Shown here piece after piece: positions 22,511 to 33,620 of a DNA stretch of 64,000 nt. The stretch spans positions 123,745,891 to 123,809,890 of the forward strand of contig OZ020267.1 of NCBI GenBank assembly GCA_963971225.1, in the 5' to 3' direction. The stretch's first letter is position 1. Each line of letters opens with the position of its first letter. Origin of the DNA: Melieria omissa. Its lineage: Eukaryota; Arthropoda; Insecta; Diptera; Ulidiidae. Under the pieces are notes generated by a model, which saw only the letters and a list, made by a program, of their open reading frames with translations, was not told the origin of the DNA and did not search any database. The translations under genes and the position numbers were made by a program.

Positions 22511-22590
22511 TTGAATAAGATATCAAAATGGACCCTATTAAGGATGCTGCTGCTGACTTAACTATGTAAGAACTAACACTGAATAGGGTA

Positions 22591-22626
22591 ACTTGTAACC
22601 CCACTTTAAAGTGTGGGGTTACAAGT
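22591..22626. repeat. Perfect 14-bp-stem hairpin
   Basis: ACTTGTAACCCCAC (22591-22604) is exactly complementary in reverse to GTGGGGTTACAAGT (22613-22626), around an 8-base loop. It is too short for a microRNA precursor and is not clearly a terminator of any gene here. It may be the remnant of a palindromic transposon end. Confidence 0.8.
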
Positions 22627-24160
22627 ATAATTAAAAAAAGGACATTTTTATTTGTAGAAAAATATTTTGATGTACATACACAAACTAGGATATTTGCATA
22701 AATAGCATAATTTATATAACCTGCTCCATTCATTCATCGATACTCATAAATCATTATGTCTCTGACTACAAATGGAAGTGTCAAGAGCTCTTTAATCTTT
22801 TGTTGGCCGGATTAGCCACACATTTCACTCTTTTGACTTTCCTACAGTAAACTCTTTTCTTATATTGGCTGTCACATTATTTCATTTTCCTGAACAACAG
22901 CACTTAAGTCAGCACATCCTTTCACTCGCCAAACAATGTTGCACAGGACATTTGCTCGATTTTGAATTCTCACTCATTTACTTACCATACATTCTCTACA
23001 CTCAATTTACTTTCAACAAAACACCCAGTGACACTTTGTATCGCTATTTGAACGGCAAAGCTTTGCTGCTTCGATGTCGGTGCAACATTGTGTTGCTGGT
23101 GCTGCGTTTAAAGCATTTGCTGCAGCCATCTGACAGTGCATGACATTTCCACATAATTTCCTGCAAACAAGTGTCAGCAACAACTACGGCAACTGCAGCA
23201 GCCACACGGACAGCGACAGCGAAAGCAACGTCAACATTTGAGTAGAACGCACCGACAGCGTCCGCGCGCTCTTATCATATCAACGTCTGTTGTTGCAATG
23301 CTGCTTTTGTTATAGTTGTTGTTGTGCCTGTTTTTTGCTGCACAGCAAACGTGCAGCAATGTATGAAATTTTTTAACTTTACGCTTGTTTGCCACCGACG
23401 CTGTCACTGTTGCTGTTGCTGTCACTGTCGATGTTGTTGCGCGCAATCTTCACTCATTGTTACGTAAGCGGCAACAAGCCATGCGTGTGTGTGTGTGTGC
23501 GAATGCGTGTGCGTGTATTTGCAACAATATAGTACATCGAAATAAAGACAGCAACGTCAGCGCTGACAGCAGCAACAACATTCATTATGCATTATCAGCT
23601 GTTGGTGGTGTGTTGTGCTTTTTTTTCTTGTTAATATTTCCTTTTAAATTTTTCAAAATTTTTTTTATAAAAGATTCACAAGGCGAAAAACAAATATTGT
23701 TGACATATTTACCATTAAATTGCATGCGACAGTTGCATATTTTCGTGCAGCAACAACACTTGCAATGTAATGAGAGCGGATGCTGTTGCGATTGTTGCTG
23801 CTGCAAAGTTGCATAAATCTGAATTTATTGCGAGTGAAAATGGCGTCGACTGTTTGAGTTATTTATTCGTGCCATTTACATGTTCCCATGCAATTGCAAT
23901 CACACACGCACACAACACGGATTAATGTGGATGTGTGCGTGGCGCAAGGCATTGCCAAGTGCGCGCTTTCGATTAACGACGCACTGCGCAAATCTGCAGT
24001 TGGCCGTTCAAGAAGTGCTCGAAATCGGTAACGAAAGCGGAAAATTTTTAAATAAGTAGTTCAGGAATATGTCTGAGTGTCAGCGTGGATGAAAAAGAGG
24101 GAACAAGTTGTCTGCTTTTTGGAGGAGAGCAGTTGCGTTGCCTATGAAAATATAACAAAA
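22627..24160. other. GC-richer unique block
   Basis: From about 22880 the sequence is rich in GCAACAAC and GTTGCTGTTGCTG. Frames of 92-143 codons overlap on both strands and are rich in C, V and Q from these repeats. No recognised protein. Candidate regulatory or intronic DNA. Confidence 0.4.
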
Positions 24161-26080
24161 GTTGTAAGTTTTTTTGGTCAGTGAAGTTTGGTTTTGTTTA
24201 AGTTTAGTTTTATATGTGATTTGAGTTTAATCATTGGTCAATCAGTAAGTTTATTTTCTGGCTCAGATATTACAAGTGAAAGAGTGGTGAGTGTAATGAT
24301 GCAAAATTCAAAAATTGCAAAATTCAAATATGCAAATAAATTCGCATATTCATTAAAATTCATAACAAATGCAATTTTGATTATTATTCAATAGTCATTT
24401 TCTGCTCAATTTCAACTTGTTTTTGAGTTGAAATGCTCGCTATCTGCTCTAACAATGCAAATTGTTCAGATTATTGAAAGCTTTTTTGCATAGGGGCTTT
24501 TGTAGTAATTTTTATTAACATTCTATGTGAGTGCTACGATGTCATGAGTATCGGTACTCATGAACTTCATTTGTAGAATGCAATTTCAAATGTGAATTAG
24601 GACAATCTTTGCTTTGGTCAACAGAATGACCCCCTATGTCACACAGCTAATTAACCATTTTGCTACAGATTTTTACTGGGGGAAAGTTCAAATTTTAAAT
24701 TTTACGTTTTAGGCTTCTATGTGGTTATAGGAGCAACATTCCATACGAAAATTTTTTATTTGTATACTCGAACCCTGTATTTTAGAGTGTTTTTATAGAA
24801 GAGCAACCATATCGTTGTGGTTGTAATAATTACTTAAACATAAAAAATTTTACGCATAGCAAAAATTTGAATATTTTTTCATTTACTTCAGCCAAAATTT
24901 AAAAAATAATCGTATCTTAATTGAAAAAAAAACACCTCAAATTCAAAAGTTAACTAATTTTTTCTCTTTCGTTTTCCTTTATTATGTCAAGATATACCAT
25001 TAAAAAACGTGTATACTTCTCTTCTTTAAACTTAAATACCCAGTTTATTAATTTCTTATTTTTCCCAAAACTTCAAACTATTCTAAGGACCAACAAAAAG
25101 TTTATTCTTGCAACCATAAAGGATGCAGACGTCCACAAACATCGAGTATCCATATGGATACCAAATAGCGAAAGAGTTAAACAATGCCTATTGCCTCGGA
25201 ATTGCAATTTGACGCGTTCGACTTTTATGAGGAGTGCCATTGGAGATCGATGGTATTTGAGAGATATTTAGAAAGGATCCAGACGCTTAAGGCGAATGTC
25301 ATGGAAGGGTTCTCAGTCTCTTAAGACTGTTTTTTAGTTACGTGGAAGTCCATAGATTCGCTAAGCTTCAAGAGCTTTTGAGGTTCGGTAAAAGAGTTTA
25401 TTGCAGTTTACCAAACAACTCTTCAAGAGAACTCAGTCTGACATTTCTGTCTGTCGATCAGTCTTACTTAACCCTTTTACTTAACCCTTTTACTTACCCT
25501 TTTTTTAAATGTGAAAGATTTCCACCAAATTTCCAAATTTTACGCACGAACAAATTGATATACTTGCAAAACTAGGTGGCCAAATGTAGTAAAACTGCGT
25601 TTTTAGTTTCTCTTTCTGACATCAGGATTTTTTTAAAAGTACTTTGAAATTTCAAGGACATGTTTATTTAAAAATTCCTTAGAATCTTAGAAAATTTAAT
25701 CTTTTGGTGTAAAAGGACGAAGAGGTATTGAAAATGTCCTTTTAAAAGTTAATCCTTGAATATCCTTGAAAATTTCCAATAGTATTTTTGTTTTTTAAAT
25801 ATATCTTGAGGAGTAATATGTACTCTACCACATCCTTGAATTTCGTCCTTCTTTAGTTTAAGATATAAATTTGTTCATGTGTTTTAAAATTTTTTGATTT
25901 TGGTCGCACGGTGCAATCAATACGAAGTAGTGAATCGAAATTGGAAATACTTTTGTTCCTACTGGGGTCCTACAAACATACGTGGACTGTCTTCCAGAGT
26001 AAAATTCCCTTTTCAAAGGGTAAAACATCTTAGAGTCACACGCCCGTGAAGTCGGCAAAGGTTTTTTTTCAAATTTTAAC
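24161..26080. other. AT-rich spacer
   Basis: No recognised element. A short duplicated phrase ACTTAACCCTTTT occurs at 25467-25492. Confidence 0.45.
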
Positions 26081-26083
26081 CTA

Positions 26084-26970
26084 CAGTGCGTTTCCAAAAT
26101 AAGTGTTGGCCAGATCTTTTAACTGTAGCAGTTTGCCAAGGTTTTAATATCAGATCATATTCTATATTAAAATACCGTTTTCGCGTGTTTTTCTGTTTTC
26201 TTAGTTGGGTACAAGTTTTCGCGGAAATATCAAGAATTAAAATTAATGCTGCATTTAAAAAACGTTTCGAAGTAGTGTTTTTGGTAAACCATCCAAAGGG
26301 TCCAAAAATGAAACCTCCACAAGTCGCAAGATACACGAAAACATCAGTTTCATTTATGAGGAAGTGGGTCAGTCGATTTAAAGTGTTCGGCAATAACGAC
26401 GACGAGCCACGGAGAGGCAGGAAGAGAACCACTCAGAACAAAGCGGATAAGGTTGTTTGATAACACTCCAACACTTAGCCTGAAGCTAGCGAAGAAAAGA
26501 TTGTCGCAGAAGAGAGTCGAAGTATAAATGGCCACTATCCGATGCAGGCTTCTGAAATCGGGCATTCCATGTCGAAATCGCTATTGGGTAAAAACATGTG
26601 GAAAATCGTCTGAAATGGGATAGAAAAAATTTGGGGTTGAAACACTAAATTGGCCATCTCAAAGTCCAGATGCAAACCCGATCGAAAATGTTTGGACCTT
26701 AATGAAGCTAAAGCTTAGAGGAAAAAGAATATCAACAACAAAAGAGCGCATTTTGGCATTAAAACGGATTTCGAGAGGGGAGTACACTCAAAAATAAGCC
26801 AAAATTGTAACAAAAGATGCCAAGCTATTACTGACAACAACGGAGACTGAACAAAGTTTTGATAATAATGCGAAAAAGATATTTGCACAGCCTTTCAGAA
26901 AATATATATAATTCATTACTATATCTTTTTTGTAAGTTTTATAAGCAACACTTATTTTTGAAACGCACTG
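26084..26970 (+). mobile_element. Internally deleted Tc1-like element
   Basis: The termini are CAGTGCGTTTCCAAAATAAG at the left and, inverted, CAGTGCGTTTCAAAAATAAG at the right; the match continues as TGTTG on both sides. TA flanks both ends (26082-26083 and 26971-26972). At 887 bp it is about half the usual 1.6 kb of Tc1 elements, so internal sequence has been lost. It lies 38 bp from the foldback-like element that starts at 27009. Confidence 0.92.
26240..26880 (+). pseudogene. Broken Tc1-like transposase
   Basis: An N-terminal helix-turn-helix part (KRFEVVFLVNHPKGPKM, QVARYTKTSVSFMRKWVSRF) runs open to a stop at 26460. A frame-shifted continuation reads LKLAKKRLSQKRVEV, stop, ATIRCRLLKSGIPCRNRYW, the second DNA-binding region. 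After a deletion near 26620 comes LNWPSQSPDANPIENVW, the C-terminal catalytic block with the Glu of the DDE triad. Both catalytic aspartates upstream are missing. The long frame before residue 50 or so is probably just the untranslated leader read through. Confidence 0.88.
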
Positions 26971-27008
26971 TACTTGTTTGAATATGATTGCTTTGATTCA
27001 AATTTGAA

Positions 27009-28249
27009 CTACACCTTTTCAAGTTCGATTTCAGAAAGCGTAAATTCAATTTCAGAAAGCGTAAATTCAATTTCAGAAACACAAATTAAATTTCGGAAAG
27101 CGTAAATTCAATTTCAGAAAGCGCAAATTCAATTTCAAAAAGCGTAAATTCAATTTCGGAAAACGTAAATTCAATTTCAGAAACATAAATTCAATTTCAG
27201 AAAGCGTAAATTCAATTTCGGAAAGCGTAAATTCAATTTCAGAAACACAAATTCAATTTCAGAAAGCGTAAATTCAATTTCGGAAAACGTAAATTCAATT
27301 TCAGAAACTAACTTTAATGTATAAAAAATGTTTTTGGAAAAGTGCACTTTGCCAAATTTTTTAACTACGTACGAAAGGAATGTGTACACTCGGAGGCCAT
27401 AATGGCCTATTGTGAATCCCTTCTTATGGTGTTCTGGAGCTAACCAATAGTCTCAATCAAGGGGAAACCAGTTCGACCTCTTAATGAAGGAGAGCAGATT
27501 CGATAATTCGACCTTCGCCATGCAAGCCAGGTCGGCCAGGAACCTTGACCACAAGGTGGGGAGACGGCGTTCCTGCAGAGCCGGGCAGTGACACAGGAAG
27601 TGTTGTATCGTTTCTACTTCTTCTTCATCTCCACAGCTACGGCAGACATCACCCGACGAGAGGCGCCATTTGGTAAGCATAGATCCAATAGCGCAGTGTC
27701 TGGTGATGACTCCAACGAGCTGTCGAATGGAGGTACGACTCAAGGACAGTACGAATCGTGTTTTCGTCAAGGAGAGGGAGGGCCACAGTCGGTCCTTGTA
27801 CGCCATGATGACTCAATTTCCTTTTTGGTCAACCTGTCAATATACATGTACAGGGCAGATATCGGAGGAAACACAGAGGTATCCAAACAAATCAAATCTG
27901 TGTAAATGCAACCAAAATAAATTCAACATTTGCTCTGAAATTGAATTTATGTTTCTGAAATTGAATTTACGTTTTCTGAAATTGAATTTACGCTTTCCGA
28001 AATTGAATTTACGCTTTCTGAAATTTAATTTATGTTTCTGAAATTGAATTTACGCTTTCTGAAATTGAATTTACGCTTTCTGAAATTGAATTTATGTTTC
28101 TGAAATTGAATTTACGTTTCTGAAATTGAATTTACGCTTTCTGAAATTGAATTTATGTTTCTGAAATTGAATTTACGCTTTCTGAAATTGAATTTACGCT
28201 TTCTGAAATTGCTTTTACGCTTTCTGAAATCGAACTTAAAAAGGTGTAG
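27009..28249. mobile_element. Foldback-like element: long inverted repeats made of a 21-bp tandem repeat
   Basis: Both ends read inward from CTACACCTTTTYAAGTTCGA and then enter arrays of about 14-15 units of GCGTAAATTCAATTTCAGAAA (20-21 bp). The left array (27009-27307) is on one strand and the right array (27934-28249) is inverted. This architecture, long inverted repeats made internally of tandem repeats, matches foldback (FB) transposons of flies. The middle part (about 27310-27933) holds a LINE fragment and unique sequence. I found no convincing target-site duplication. Confidence 0.8.
27380..27830 (-). pseudogene. LINE pol C-terminal fragment between foldback arms
   Basis: The minus frame at 27453-27806 includes SLSRTSIRQLVGVITRHCAI (end of RNase H region), then DVCRSCGDEEEVETIQHFLC and HCPAL, a C-x2-C-x11-H-x4-C knuckle. 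It ends LSNLLSFIKRSNWFPLD. This order is typical of the C-terminus of Jockey/R1-like LINE polymerases. Just upstream, another frame reads IDRLTKKEIESSWRTRTD, so a frameshift separates the two. Only the last 120-150 codons are present, the usual 5' truncation. It lies wholly between the two foldback arms, captured or inserted. Confidence 0.8.
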
Positions 28250-28600
28250 TAATTTTCCACTAAAACTGTATTGTTTTACTGTACTATATTTTGTATGAAG
28301 GTACTCGGCTATGTTCGTATAGAATAAAGGGGAAGTGTTAAAAAATCGGTTCTAAAAGTTTAAAAAGAAAAATATTTCTTTGTATATACGAATTTTAATA
28401 GACAGTTAAATTAATTGTAGGAATTTTGGCTGAAATTAGGACATTTTTACCGCAAAAATTCAAAAGGTACCCAGGAGGAGTTAATTTCACCTAAAATTTA
28501 TAGTTTTCAAACCGGGTCGCTCAAGCCCGTCTCAAACATACCTCAATTCCGAAACTATTTATTAGCTCATTAAAGTTGTTTTACATTTGACTGAAAGCTA
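28250..28600. other. AT-rich spacer
   Basis: No recognised feature. Confidence 0.4.
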
Positions 28601-30080
28601 CAAGCTACGACCTTTAAATAGAAAAGTTAATGAGAAGCTCTACAGAACAGCAATTACTGCAAAGCCGCTGCAGCAACAAGCAGTGACCAACATCGACATT
28701 GCAATGAAGCTATTTGCGCAACTTTCTTGACGCTGCGCGTCTGCAAACTGAAATGGCAATGAGTGCAGCGACAAGCGGAAGCGGCGTTTTGCTGCTTTAA
28801 TATGTGAAACAATAAATGATTTCCTGCTTGTTGCCTTCATGCTGTCATTTGCGTTTATTTGTCTTCATTGTTGCTGTCGTTGCACTTTTGCCCTTTTCGG
28901 CCAACGCCGCACAACGTTTCGAAGCAAACTATAATTCATTAGGTGTTGTTGTTTTTGTTGCTTGCTTTTAGTTGGTATTTGTTGAAGTGAACAGACACAC
29001 ACACACACATACATAACCGGATGCATGCCGCAGCACACAGTCGCGCTCAGACGAGGCGGGGGAGGGAATGGTGGTGTTTGTATAGGTCGCTGCATATTTT
29101 TATAAACTGCAATTAACCTCCACGATAATGACTTTTTGTCGTGTCATTAACGTTGCATGCAGCCAGCTGAAAGTTGCAAATGCAACAGCAACAACAAATT
29201 GTCTGTTGTTTTTGTCAATTTGTGTTGGTTGTTTGATTTTAGTGCTTTACTGTTGTTGTTGTTGAGTTTCTTGTTGCTGCTGCTACTTTTAGTGCTTCGA
29301 GCTGTGCGCATTTGTTGTTGTTGTTGTTGTTGTTGCGGCTACTCGCTTCCATTATTATTGTTGCTGCTGTTTCACCAACGGTTTTAGTGCCTTGCAGCAT
29401 TATTACTGCTGCGTTTACTATTTGTTTTGGTTTGTTTGTATTGTTGTTGTTGGTGTTGGTGTTGTTTTTAGTTCTTGTTGCTATTTGCATTAAGTTAATG
29501 TTTGCCTGCCGCTGTTTTGCCGCTGCTTCATACAGACTGCGCGTCGCCTGCTTTCCTCTCTCCTCCTCTCCCCTCTCCTCGCCTGGTCCTTCTTCTCCCC
29601 GCCTCCTCTCTCCGCTCCCTTCCACACTTCCATGCACTCGCCCCCCTCTTCGTATTATCAACATCCGTTCACTGCTGGCCGTTCTTGTTGTTGTCAACGC
29701 GCTCCGACATTCTTGCTTTATGGTAGTTTAATTATTCATATTTGACTTTCATTATGAGCGCCAGCCAGCCAGCCAGCCAGCAGCAGACCTACTAACTGTA
29801 TATAACGGTATATGTATCATTGGCAACACCATTACGCCGCAGTCCCTTGTCGACGCGCTCAAATTGCACTGCACCGCCAACTTTTCATGCATTTTTGTTG
29901 TTGTTGTTGTTATTGTTGCTGTTGCTGCTGTTCTATAACATGTTTTCGCTGGTTTCTGTTGGCATATTGTTGCTGTAAATGTGTAGTTTTTCGGTAATGA
30001 CAGTTTTTTTGGCACTTTTTTCGTGTAGAGTTTTAATTAATGTGCCGCATACGCCACGTAAACCCATTCACCATTGCTAT
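28601..30080. other. GC-richer block with GTT runs and a polypyrimidine tract
   Basis: Contains a CA run at 28993-29007, GTT/GCT runs at 29250-29345 and 29897-29930, a C/T-only stretch at about 29550-29628 and a GCCA run at 29761-29782. The 139-152 codon frames here overlap on both strands and are leucine-, glutamine- or asparagine-rich products of the repeats. No gene is called. Candidate regulatory DNA. Confidence 0.4.
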
Positions 30081-31240
30081 GCTTTAATATTTTTTGGCGG
30101 GTGGCGAATATTGCATACAATTTGATATCAACAGTGATATATGTATGAGGTGATGTAGACCAACATGCAATTTACAAATGTGTTATATTAGAATTTCGTG
30201 GGTGTGTGTGTGTTTTCATTGTCTCTGAGTGTCGATAGCCTGCACAGGTGTGGCCGTAGGTGGTTGAGGATCGCATTGGGAGATCTGCCGCAGTGAACTA
30301 CACAGTTTTATATGCAAAGCGGACTTAATACTTAAAAAATTCACTTTCTTATTGCCATATGGCAATTTATGGACGCTTGAGCTTTTTACGGTTTCAGGTA
30401 TTGTATTTCTATTTGGTCTCAAAGTCTAATTAATTCAATTAAGTTCCAGTTTATATTTGAAGTCTTAAGAGTATTTTGAGTGTTGAAAAACCTGCAGGTT
30501 TAAGTTTAAAACATAAGAAATGTCACTTTAACCCTTTTTCGTTGCCTCTCTCTACTTCGTTGCCATGTGGTGTCTGTTTGGTGCCAGAAGTGGAAGTTGG
30601 TTTCTGTTCTCTTTGTAGTTTGAAGCCTTAAGCATGATTTGGAACAAAATAACTGCTTAAAACAGAGGAGTATGAACATTGTTCTGATGTTATCCTTTTA
30701 CATGGTCAGTTTTTAAAGAACAGGAATTATGAGCATACTATTCCGCCATACTAGAATATGCTGTCTCCATATGGATGCATCTTTATATACTTTGTACTCG
30801 TATCACTCGAATTAGTTCAGAAGGTGTCTTTCGATACGATTTCCTTTTTGCTGATCTGATATGCTGCTATGACTTATGTTGCAAGTCTTTGAACTTAAAA
30901 TCATTACATATGAAAAATTTTAGAGTTTGTTGAATTCGGTTGCAACTCTCGTATTGAAAGCCTTCCTGGCATAGTTGGTTTGGTATAAAGATTTTACTTT
31001 GTAATGGCAAAATCTACACTTAAAACTAGAAAGACCGCAAGTGTTCCGTACCTACAAAGAGGTATAGGAGGATAGGATATAGGGATATATTCCCTTATAT
31101 CCCTAAAAGTACACATCGCATTTGACTAATTGCAAGTGTAGAACTAATTGTAGAATAATTAATTAATTTAATTGTAGAAAGTGATAAAAAAAGTCATCAA
31201 AGCAGAAATTGATAGAAATACTAAAGAAAATATAGATATT
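30081..31240. other. AT-rich spacer
   Basis: No recognised feature apart from short A/T runs. Confidence 0.45.
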
Positions 31241-31243
31241 TAA

Positions 31244-31890
31244 CCCTTTCGACCCCGAATTTTACCCTGTGCCTCGATAATACTTTTTGGTATTTAAATC
31301 ATGAAACATTTACCTAAGAAGTGTGCACACGACATTTGAAGTCGCCACGCCTCTTTGTTTGAGTTCTAGAGCTGGTTTTCTTTTGAAAATACGGGTTAAA
31401 AAAATTTTGTATTAATATTTTATAATTACAGAAAAATCATCTAATATTTATGGAAAAATACAAAATTATCACTTTTTGTTTTTATTTAACAATTATTGAA
31501 GAAACAGAGTTTTGATCAAATGCGCCAATTTGTAGACTTTAATTAGAACATAAACTTGAACTTAACTTTAACTTCAACGCCATTACTTTAGGAAGTGCAC
31601 TACGACCTAAAAGATATATTTGCTTTCAACATTTTTCCCATACACACTAACTCTCAAAAATGAAATTTTGAATAAGTACGAAATAAACACTTAAACACAT
31701 TTTCAGTTTTGACTTAATTCTGGCGTTCAAGTTAATTTCTGAGCTTTGATATACTCAGAGACCTATAGTAGAATTTTATGGCAAATATTTTCGTGGTACA
31801 TTTTTTCCTTAAAAAGTCCTGTTTTACAGGACATTTTTGGCATTTTAGAAAAAAGGGTCAAATTGACCCACAAAAATAGTAGCTATAGGG
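31244..31890. mobile_element. Possible TTAA-flanked element
   Basis: TTAA at 31240-31243 is followed by CCCTTTCGACCCC, and CTATAGGG at the far end is followed by TTAA (31891-31894). Only four to six terminal bases are inverted, so the pairing may be chance. A palindrome GGGTCAAATTGACCC lies near 31856. No coding content. Confidence 0.3.
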
Positions 31891-31894
31891 TTAA

Positions 31895-32815
31895 AATGCT
31901 CCACAAAAATGTTCTTCATAGTATTTTACATCAAATTGCTGAAAACATCATATACCTAAAATGTGATGTTACATGGTTTTCGTATGCCGATTCACCATAA
32001 GAATGAGCAAAAAGGGGAAAACTTTGACCCCCCTAAAAAAAATTCTGACATAAACTTTAAAAACGCTGATAGACGTATATATTTTTTTTGCCCCCTCTAC
32101 CAGAATCCGTCAGAACCTTGTTATTTTAAAAAAAGTTTGATTTTGTTGTGCAGTGTTATTAGAAATTATTTTGGGGATAAGAGTAAACTTTTTGTAATTT
32201 GCTTTGAATGCACTTCTAAAAATATTAATTTGTTGGTACCTAATTATATTAAACCCATAAATCAATCGTAGCTTTTGGTATAAGATGACAAATAGGTGAC
32301 GTTGCTCTCTGAAAAATCAAAAGCCGTGAAAATAACCGCCGTGGTCTTTACAGTGTTAAACCCTATTTTAGTCACAGAATTTGGCGACACGAACCCTGAA
32401 GCATTGGCTCAAGATTGACTTCGAACCGCTTTGAAATAAGCATAAACCATTCAACCAAAACACTTCACCAATGTCTGGGAATCACAGCTCTGCTATGTTG
32501 CGCATCTGTTGTGATACTCTGTCAAAAGCGTTGATTGAAATATGTGTTGACTTCGTATTGCATTATTTTGAGTATAAAAACAATGCGTCTGTTCTGCAGC
32601 TAACCACTTGACACTTGAATATTTAAATTTTTTACAAACTTGACATTTGCTTTTTTCTCTCTGCCACCTGCTGTTTTGAATTGAAATATCGTCCAAGTAC
32701 TTAGCAACTTGAAGTCAGCAACACCTGCCAAGCACGCAAAATTGTTGAAAGTTTACTTTTTCGTAGCATTTTTGTCGACATGATAGCAAAAAAAAAATAT
32801 ATTAATCATTATACA
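31895..32815. other. AT-rich spacer
   Basis: No recognised element. Confidence 0.4.
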
Positions 32816-33252
32816 AATAGCTGCGCAGATTCATGGTTCGCGACACAATCTGCAATGCGGCGCACAGCGCGTTGGGGCAGCATCATAGCGTTGGTGGCAA
32901 AGTGATGTCAACTGAGACAGCAACAGCAACAACAACATCATGAACGGCATCAGTTACAGCAGCAAGAAACCTAAGCCGCGTTAATAATAAGTTTCGAGCT
33001 GCGCAGTGCAAATAACTTAATTAAAAGGCGTCGAGCCACAGCGTCTAATTTACCAGGTGGCAAACGTCAGACTTTTGCGGCTTACGTGTGCGGCGCACGT
33101 GCGACTGTGTGTATGTGTGTGTGTATGAGTGTGCCGCACTTAAAATGTGCGCTTGTTGCCGGCTGTTTGTGGGCTGCGGCATGGGACGTTTGCGCCTTTG
33201 GCTGCTGCCTCATTGCCTCGCAGATTGCAAGTGACGCATTTGCTCTAACGCC

Positions 33253-33287
<35 letters not shown>

Positions 33288-33620
33288 AAATACACACTCA
33301 GAAACACATGTAGCCAGCCTGTGTCAGTGGCAATTTTAAAGCGTGACACTGCAGAAAGCTTGCTTGTGTGTGTGTATGTTTGTTGGTGATTTGCTGCGGC
33401 AATGCGCAAATGTGCTGAGGGAATTATGCGCTGCGCATCTAATGAGGTTTTTTGCTTATACGAGCATTTCGGTTTGGTGTCCTCGCTCTTTATTGTGTCG
33501 AGTAATTGCCGACTTTGCAGCGATGCACGTCCCAACACCGGCTGACAGCAAATGAAGCGTGCTGGTGGCCTGGGCCACGGGGGGCGTATGAGCAATATTT
33601 ACATTTGACACTTTTCAAAT
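32816..33620. other. GC-richer unique block with a CA microsatellite
   Basis: GTGTGTATGTGTGTGTATGA at about 33106-33130 and a CA run of about 15 units at 33254-33284. Composition-driven frames on both strands, no gene recognised. Candidate regulatory DNA. Confidence 0.4.

Noticed and set aside
22591..22626. The hairpin as a microRNA precursor
   Set aside because: The whole structure is 36 bases, too short for Drosha/Dicer processing, which needs roughly 60 bases or more.
27009..28249. CRISPR-like array of short repeats
   Set aside because: The 21-bp units are directly abutting with no unique spacers, lie in two inverted arms, and the DNA is eukaryotic. It is a foldback-type structure.
29239..29731. 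Overlapping 139- and 152-codon frames on opposite strands
   Set aside because: Leu-rich on one strand and Asn/Thr-rich on the other, as expected from GTT/GCT simple sequence. No domain is visible.
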